From Cordylochernes scorpioides (lineage: Eukaryota; Arthropoda; Arachnida; Pseudoscorpiones; Chernetidae), in contig CP092872.1 of NCBI GenBank assembly GCA_030710605.1, positions 3,449,858 to 3,513,857 on the forward strand: a DNA stretch of 64,000 nt, written 5' to 3'. The translations under genes and the position numbers were made by a program. The notes under the pieces were generated by a model. The model searched no databases. It saw only the letters and a list, made by a program, of their open reading frames with translations, and had not been told where the DNA came from. Shown here in pieces: positions 27,501 through 33,500 of the stretch. The stretch's first letter is position 1, and each line of letters starts with the position of its first letter.

Positions 27501-30500
27501 GAAACATTATTGAATGAAGACATTAAGATGCGAGTGTTTCTTTTCACAAATAAATTGACACCATCAAAAGTCTCAAGCTTCACAAGATTGACACCCTAAT
27601 ATGATTGAGTAGAGATAAGAAATAAGAAGACAAATAAATCAAACTTCTACTGTCCTTACTGTAAATGAAAAAATATTGGGAGGGCTTGCTTCATCAGCGG
27701 TGAACCCTCCCAGCGGTTTCGGCAATTTAATCCACCAGACCGCTTCCAATATATTTTCATCGCAGTAAGGACAGTAGAAGTTTGATTTATTTGTGAAAAG
27801 AAACATTCGCGTCTTAATGTCTTCATTTGTTATGCATAGATGGCGTGTTATTGCTTTGTGGTAGCTCCTTATTTTCTTGAGGACTGTATTTTGTTCCTTT
27901 ATAAGGCTTCACTCTGCTGCTGCCTACCTCGTGTATTCCTATCAAACTAACACCAACACTATGAGACACACACACTGACTGACTTTATTTAAAACAACAT
28001 ATACTATTATTGTGCCTTCTACATGCTTAGGAAAAGCATTTTAAGGCATAACTCATAGTTAGGAGTCTCCAAGCGCCCGCCGCGAGGGAGGGCCAAGGAG
28101 AGGGCTGGAGAGGCGACGGCGAGGCCGTGGGCACCCCGGGGGAGAGGAGGGCTAGTGCGCGCCGTTTTGAGGGAACCAAGGCAGCACCAAGCACAACTAA
28201 GGCGCCGCAGGCTTCAAAAATAGTTAAGAGATCATTTCAGGGATCGAGATCAGGCGATCAAGATCCAGAGCTCAAGAGGTCTGGCTTTTTATCGTCTGGC
28301 TTTTATCCTTAATTATTTATTTAAAACAACAAAAAAAAAACTATTTATACACCTTGGCCCATGGTCAAAAGAATTAAAACAGAATAACTTATTTTAAAAA
28401 CAAAACTATGCAAAAATAGGCAGTATTAACAATTGACTCAGAATAACAAATTAATAATAAATAAATATTCACAGATATATACATCCAATTCTCAACACTT
28501 TGTACTAATTTATGCCAAACAGCATTGAATAATTTTATCCCCTATATACAAATTGTGCTGTGTGTTCTCAGGTATATTTTGAACGATGTATATCTCAATG
28601 TATATTCTCCATAAGTGGTCTAAACCATTGGTGTTCGACTGCTACGACCCAGGTTCGATTCCTGCATTGAGCACTTTTTTCTGATTGAAAAAAAAAAAAT
28701 GCTCCAACAGGCCCCATTTCTTGCAAAAGCCCAACCATACCAGCGAGTGCAAGTAACCAAGCGGGGCTCTGGCACATTTGTAAGTGCAAAGTCGAACTGC
28801 TTTTCACATGTGTAGACATGTGGTGCACTTACAGTAAAAGCAGTCGTCAACTTCTACCCACCATGATTATCATGGCCTGTACCACATGTACTAGAGATAA
28901 GCAAAAAACAACAATAAAAAAATAGATATATATATATTTTTGCTTATCCCTAGTACACGTGTTACAGGCCATGATAATCATGGTGGGTAGAAGTTGACGA
29001 CTGCTTTTACTGTAAGTGCACCACATGTCTACATATGTGAAAAGCAGTTCGACTTTGCACTTACAAATGTGCCGGAGCCCCGTTTGGTTACTTGCACTTG
29101 CTGGTATGGTTGGGCTTTTGCAAGAATCGGGGGCCATTGGAACATTTTTTTTTTTTTTTTTTTTCAATTAGTAAAAAGTGCCCAATGCAGGAATCTAACC
29201 CTGGGTCGTAGTGGTCGAAAACCAAACGGTTTAGACCAGCATTCCACCAACTTCCCAAATGTCTATATAAGTGTGTCAATGTTCAGTGTAAGCTATACCA
29301 ATCCAACTGATGTTGTGGGTACAGATATAACAGGAAGATGGTCATACTCTCAGCCCTGTTTGTTGGAGCTTCCATCCTGCTGACCTTCTCAGCTCGGCAG
29401 TAAGGGCTTCATCTTCGCCAACTGCTTCAACATGGCCATCCGCATCTCTCATAGGTGACATTCTAAACTGTCTTAAAAACCACAGTAGAACATACACCAT
29501 GAGAGGACACCTCTCTACAATGGAAGGTTTTCATTGCCAAAAATGGCCGCCTTTGCCGGTCCCAAGCCCGAATGAAAAAGGAGGAGGGGGAGCAGTAACA
29601 AGCTCACTAAAAAACCTGGGCTCAGCTGGCCTGGCTGATAGTACCCTGTAAGGGCTCCAGGGATACAGGAAGAGTCTGTACTCCATATTAGGAGCAGCTG
29701 CACATGGCGTCTGTTCCTCATGTCAGAGGCGGCCATTTATTTTGGAGCTAAGTCGGCCTGCCACTGAGTAGTGCTCCCAGTCTTGATGACAAAGGCAGAC
29801 ACATTCTACTTCACCCAGTGTGGAAATAAGAAACAAAAAGAAGAAGACTCACGGAAAAACTTAAGGAAGTGGAAATTCTTTGATGTCACCGGTTGTCTGG
29901 TTTTTTTTTTTTAAGGAGACAGAGGCAATTTTATTCACACTTGGTTATCATGTGTCTCCATTAATCGGAGTTATTGTCTGAATCCCGATATACATGATAA
30001 AAGGTACAACTTCCTTAAGTTTTGTCCATGAGTGTATATTGGTTATCTCGTGTGTCTTCAATAAAGGTTACTGTAATATCTTTCAGTTATTGTCTGAATC
30101 CCGATATACATGATAAAAGTTACAACTTCCTTAAGTTTTGTCCATGAGTGTATATTGGTTATCTCGTGTGTCTTCAATAAAGGTCACTGTAATATGTTTC
30201 AGAGTTATTGTCTGAATCCCGATATACATGATAAAAGGTACAACTTCCTTAAGTTTTGTCCATGAGTGTATATTGATTATCTAGTGTGTCTTCAATAAAG
30301 GTCACTGTAATATGTTTCAGAGTTATTGTCTGAATCCCGATATACATGATAAAAGGTACAACTTCCTTAAGTTTTGTCCATGAGTATGGGTGTTCTTTGC
30401 AGGGAGGTTCAACTGTGAAACTTAAAGCTGTTTTTTAAAAGTAAAATCTATGCTGCATACACCTAGACTACCTGCTTTCTACATGTGGTGTGTGTAGTGT

Positions 30501-33500
30501 AACTAGCCGCTATTATGGTGTGTACTTGGATGATTAAAAACTCCGCTCTATTTTCACAATTATTGGTCAGAGGAGAGAGATTTCCCTTAACACACTAACT
30601 TGTTCACTTAAACCTCCCATGAGAAACCTCATTTCTGATTGTCCACTGTCTCATCCTTCACCTTTCTGAGTTTTCACCCCTTCTAAGTATTCACCTTTCT
30701 GATTGTCCACTCTCTCATCCTTCACCTTCTGTGCAAAACCAAAGAGGCCACTACCCAACATATACTAAATTCTATTGGAAAGGACAAAAGATCCCTGTAC
30801 AAAAAACCAAGAAAAATTCTTGAACTTCTTTATAAGCACGACCTCCAAGATCTTGTCTAATTTAGACTAATAAAAGTATAAGTAAAAAAAAACCTTCTGA
30901 GTTACTACTTATCCACCTTTTCCAGCGATCTTGTCACTGTTCCCTCTCCTTCTTTTTTTATCCAGGCTTTAGAATAACGACTTTGAAGTAAAAAAAAAAA
31001 AAGACCTTTTTCCAAACTCTAGGAAAGACTAGATGATTTCTCAAGGGAGGTTGTTCTCCAGGGCTGTCGTAGCTGCTCTTTCAAACTTTCCTATTGGGAA
31101 CATGAAGATCTTCTCAGTCTTTATCATTGTATGACTCAACCTAGAAAAAATAATTTATGAAAAAAGGCATCGACTTATCTTTTAACTGTAAGTTGCTGAT
31201 GACTTGCACCATCTATCGTAATAAATATCAACTATTTTCGTTGTTTTTTAATTATTCCAGAATTGGCCAAATACCCATTCTTGATTAATCAAGAAAAGCT
31301 AACCACGGACGCGTTTCGGGCTGTTGGCCCTCATCAGCGTGGTGCAAGCTGTACCTCAACGACCAAAAATAATTGGTCATTAAAGCATCCTGAAAAATCA
31401 TGAAACGGGTAGAAAAATTGAATCATTCCTAAAATAGATAAGGCACAATTTGGATTATAAATTATAAACACAATGTAATAAGACCAAATCCAAATAAATA
31501 AATAGTGTGTGATGTTTTGGTAACAGCATTGTTACCATCTTCAGACAAAAGTACTGAATGAGAAATTTTACCACAGCATGTTTTTAAATAGTTACTGTTA
31601 TCAAGTGTGTAAACAAGATAGCAGATAAGAAGAAGATAGTTTTCTAAGAATAATATTCTGTGTTTCTCAGATAACTATCTTCTTTTTATCTGTTATCTTG
31701 TTTACACACTTGATAACAGTAACTATTTAAAACATGCTGTGGTAAAATTTCTCATTCAGTACTTTTGTCTGAAGATGGTAATAATGCTGTTACTGAAACG
31801 TCACACACTATTTATTTATTTGGATTTGGTCTTATTACCTTGTTTTAGAAAAAGTATCCTTTAGGGACAGGTGTCCTTTTACTAGAGAGTTTATAGTTAG
31901 TAAAACTGCTATAATTCTGGCAATAAAAAACTCCTTTTTAGAGAAATGTCCTCTAGCAAGATTTCCCTCTCATGGAGGTTCTACTGTATTGGTTGTTGTT
32001 TCTTATCCCCTTGTGTAAATATTACACAAATTCTCCATGATGATAAGGTACAATTTGGATTATAGATTATAAACACAAGGTAATAAGACCAAATCTAAAT
32101 AAATAGTGTGTGATGTTTCGGTAACAGTGTTGTTATCATCAGTAATTTTCAGTAGATTCAGTACTTTTGTCTGAAGATGGTAACAACCTTGTTAACGAAA
32201 CATCACACACTATTTATTTGGATTTGGTCTTATTACCTTGTGTTTACATTCCTAAAATATTTTCAAGATCATTTATTGGGGTTGGAAGTGTTTGTTTGTA
32301 TGCAGCTACATACATAAACCCATTATTTATTTATTTCCAGACATTTGTGTGATTCACTGGAAAATCATTCCCTTGAGGAGAGTCACAACTTGTTACTAAA
32401 ACCTCAGGACCTAAATAAATAATTACAAGGTCTTCTTCTTCTTTCTTATCTCAAAGCCATGATAATCATGGTGGGTAGTTAGCGACTGCTTTTACTGTAA
32501 GTGCACCACATGTCTACACATGTGAAAAGCAGTTCGACTTTGCACTTACAGATGTGACAGAGCACCATTTGGTTACTTGCACTCGCTGGTGGGGTTGGAC
32601 TTTTGCAAGAATCAGGGGCCATTGGAGCATTTTTTTTTTTAAACAGAAAAAAGTGTCCAATGCGGGAATCGAACCCGGGTCGTAGTGGTCGAAAACCAAA
32701 CGGTTTAACCAGCCTTCCACCGACCCCCCGAATTGCAAGGTAAAAAGACCAAATCCAAATAAATAGTGGAAATATTGGTAACAACAATGTTACTGAAACG
32801 TCACACACACCATTTATTTATTTGAATTCTCTCTTATTACTTTGTGTTTATATAATCCAAATTGTGCCTTATCACACAAGAAAATAAGACCTAATCCAAA
32901 TAATTTATTAGTGTGTGACATTTCAGTAACAGCATTGTCACCATCATCAGACTAAAGAATAAAATGATCAAAAAAATTATTTTATTCTTTTGTCTGATGA
33001 TGGTAACAATGCTGTTGCCGAAACGTCACACACTAATAAATTATTTGGATTAGGTCTTATTACCTTGTATTATAATCTATATTCCTAATTGTGATTTATC
33101 ATTTGTGCCTTATCACTTAAATAAATGTTGTTGTTCCTTATCCTCTTGTGTAAAGATTACACAAATTCCATGAGTTCATGCTCCTTGAGCTATATTATGA
33201 TAAGCAGCGGCATCTCCCAAAGGTCCTGTTTAGTGCATCTAATGCAAGCTGTGTTCTGGCGCTGCAGGTGCCAAGCTACATTTTGGGCAAGTGGGGTAGA
33301 TTTTGTTGTTATTTTCTATCTTCAATGGCTTGAGATGGCCTGTTCTAAATCTTGTTAGTGTTGTTTGATGCTGTCTGATGTTCAGAGCTCCTCCTGGATC
33401 CACTCCACTTGGTTGAAGTAGTCATATCTTTTTCCAAAATATTTTGATGTTTAAATGAGATCTAAGTGTTCTCCCTGATGTGTTTGGCAGCCTTTACTTC

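Noticed and set aside
29401..29406. TAAGGG as a shifted splice donor with a lost intron
   Set aside because: There is no GT at the boundary, and sequence resumes directly with the next RFT1 codons, so a one-base insertion explains it better.
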